Part shown: piece by piece, positions 23,152-23,189 of the stretch | Layout of the letters: each line of letters begins with the position of its first letter | How positions within the stretch are numbered: the first letter of the stretch is position 1 | NCBI GenBank assembly: GCA_046731855.1 | Contig: JBKPLX010000035.1 | Location: 1 to 23,189, forward strand | Direction of reading: 5' to 3' | Length of the DNA stretch: 23,189 bases | DNA from: Udaeobacter sp046731855 | GTDB taxonomy: Bacteria; Verrucomicrobiota; Verrucomicrobiia; Chthoniobacterales; UBA10450 | The notes under the pieces: model-generated | The model's input: the letters and a program-made list of their open reading frames with translations, nothing else | Database searches by the model: none | What the model was told of the DNA's origin: nothing | Translations under genes and position numbers: made by a program

Positions 23152-23189
23152 ATGGCAGATACAGATAAATTGGTGGAGCAACTCAGCAG
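23152..23189 (+). CDS. rplL: 50S ribosomal protein L7/L12, N-terminal fragment (cut by window edge)
   Basis: Only about 12 codons are visible, reading MADTDKLVEQLS, which fits the N-terminal dimerisation helix of L7/L12. The position directly after rplJ and the strong Shine-Dalgarno support the call. The rest, and presumably rpoB, lie beyond the window. Confidence 0.85.
   Translation, partial: MADTDKLVEQLS

Overview
The window looks like a chromosomal segment of a Gram-negative bacterium, most plausibly from the Verrucomicrobiota (for example a soil Chthoniobacterales-type organism). The Gram-negative reading rests on a TonB-dependent receptor fragment and many secreted proteins. The phylum guess is an inference from overall gene style, weak Shine-Dalgarno sequences and the dense scatter of short intergenic repeats; no marker here proves it. 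Almost everything is chromosomal housekeeping or ordinary accessory metabolism. I see no phage, transposase, CRISPR array or recognisable defence island.

Layout. 1-3.8 kb: the 3' end of a TonB-dependent receptor, a convergent Fic-family AMP transferase gene with an unusual array of about 11-bp CTTGAC repeats in front of it, then rmuC and a short-chain dehydrogenase. 3.8-8.3 kb: a secreted DUF885 metallopeptidase-like protein, divergent from an S41 C-terminal processing peptidase, followed by tsaD (tRNA t6A modification). 8.3-11.2 kb: a farnesyl/geranylgeranyl diphosphate synthase and an EamA transporter on the minus strand, then a TPR protein with a C-terminal membrane anchor. 11.3-14.3 kb: the conserved translation/transcription block tRNA-Thr, tuf, tRNA-Trp, secE, nusG, rplK. 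14.4-21.3 kb: an interruption of that block by a minus-strand three-gene unit (CocE/NonD hydrolase, PD40-type beta-propeller protein, second DUF885 protein) and a divergent DUF2723 membrane protein. 21.4-23.2 kb: the block resumes with rplA, rplJ and the first codons of rplL.

How it fits together. The classical order rplK-rplA-rplJ-rplL is kept but split by about 7.4 kb, so rplA has acquired its own leader, with a promoter-like motif, a terminator-like hairpin and a second hairpin. The inserted minus-strand unit encodes three predicted secreted proteins, two of them hydrolases, which suggests export-linked peptide or ester breakdown. The most distinctive signals are (a) a REP-like repeat family, of which one copy lies in frame inside tsaD and another supplies the tsaD start codon; (b) the phased repeats before the Fic gene; (c) the ribosomal-protein operon split and its new leader; and (d) a small secreted-protein ORF broken by an apparent one-base frameshift just before rplA.
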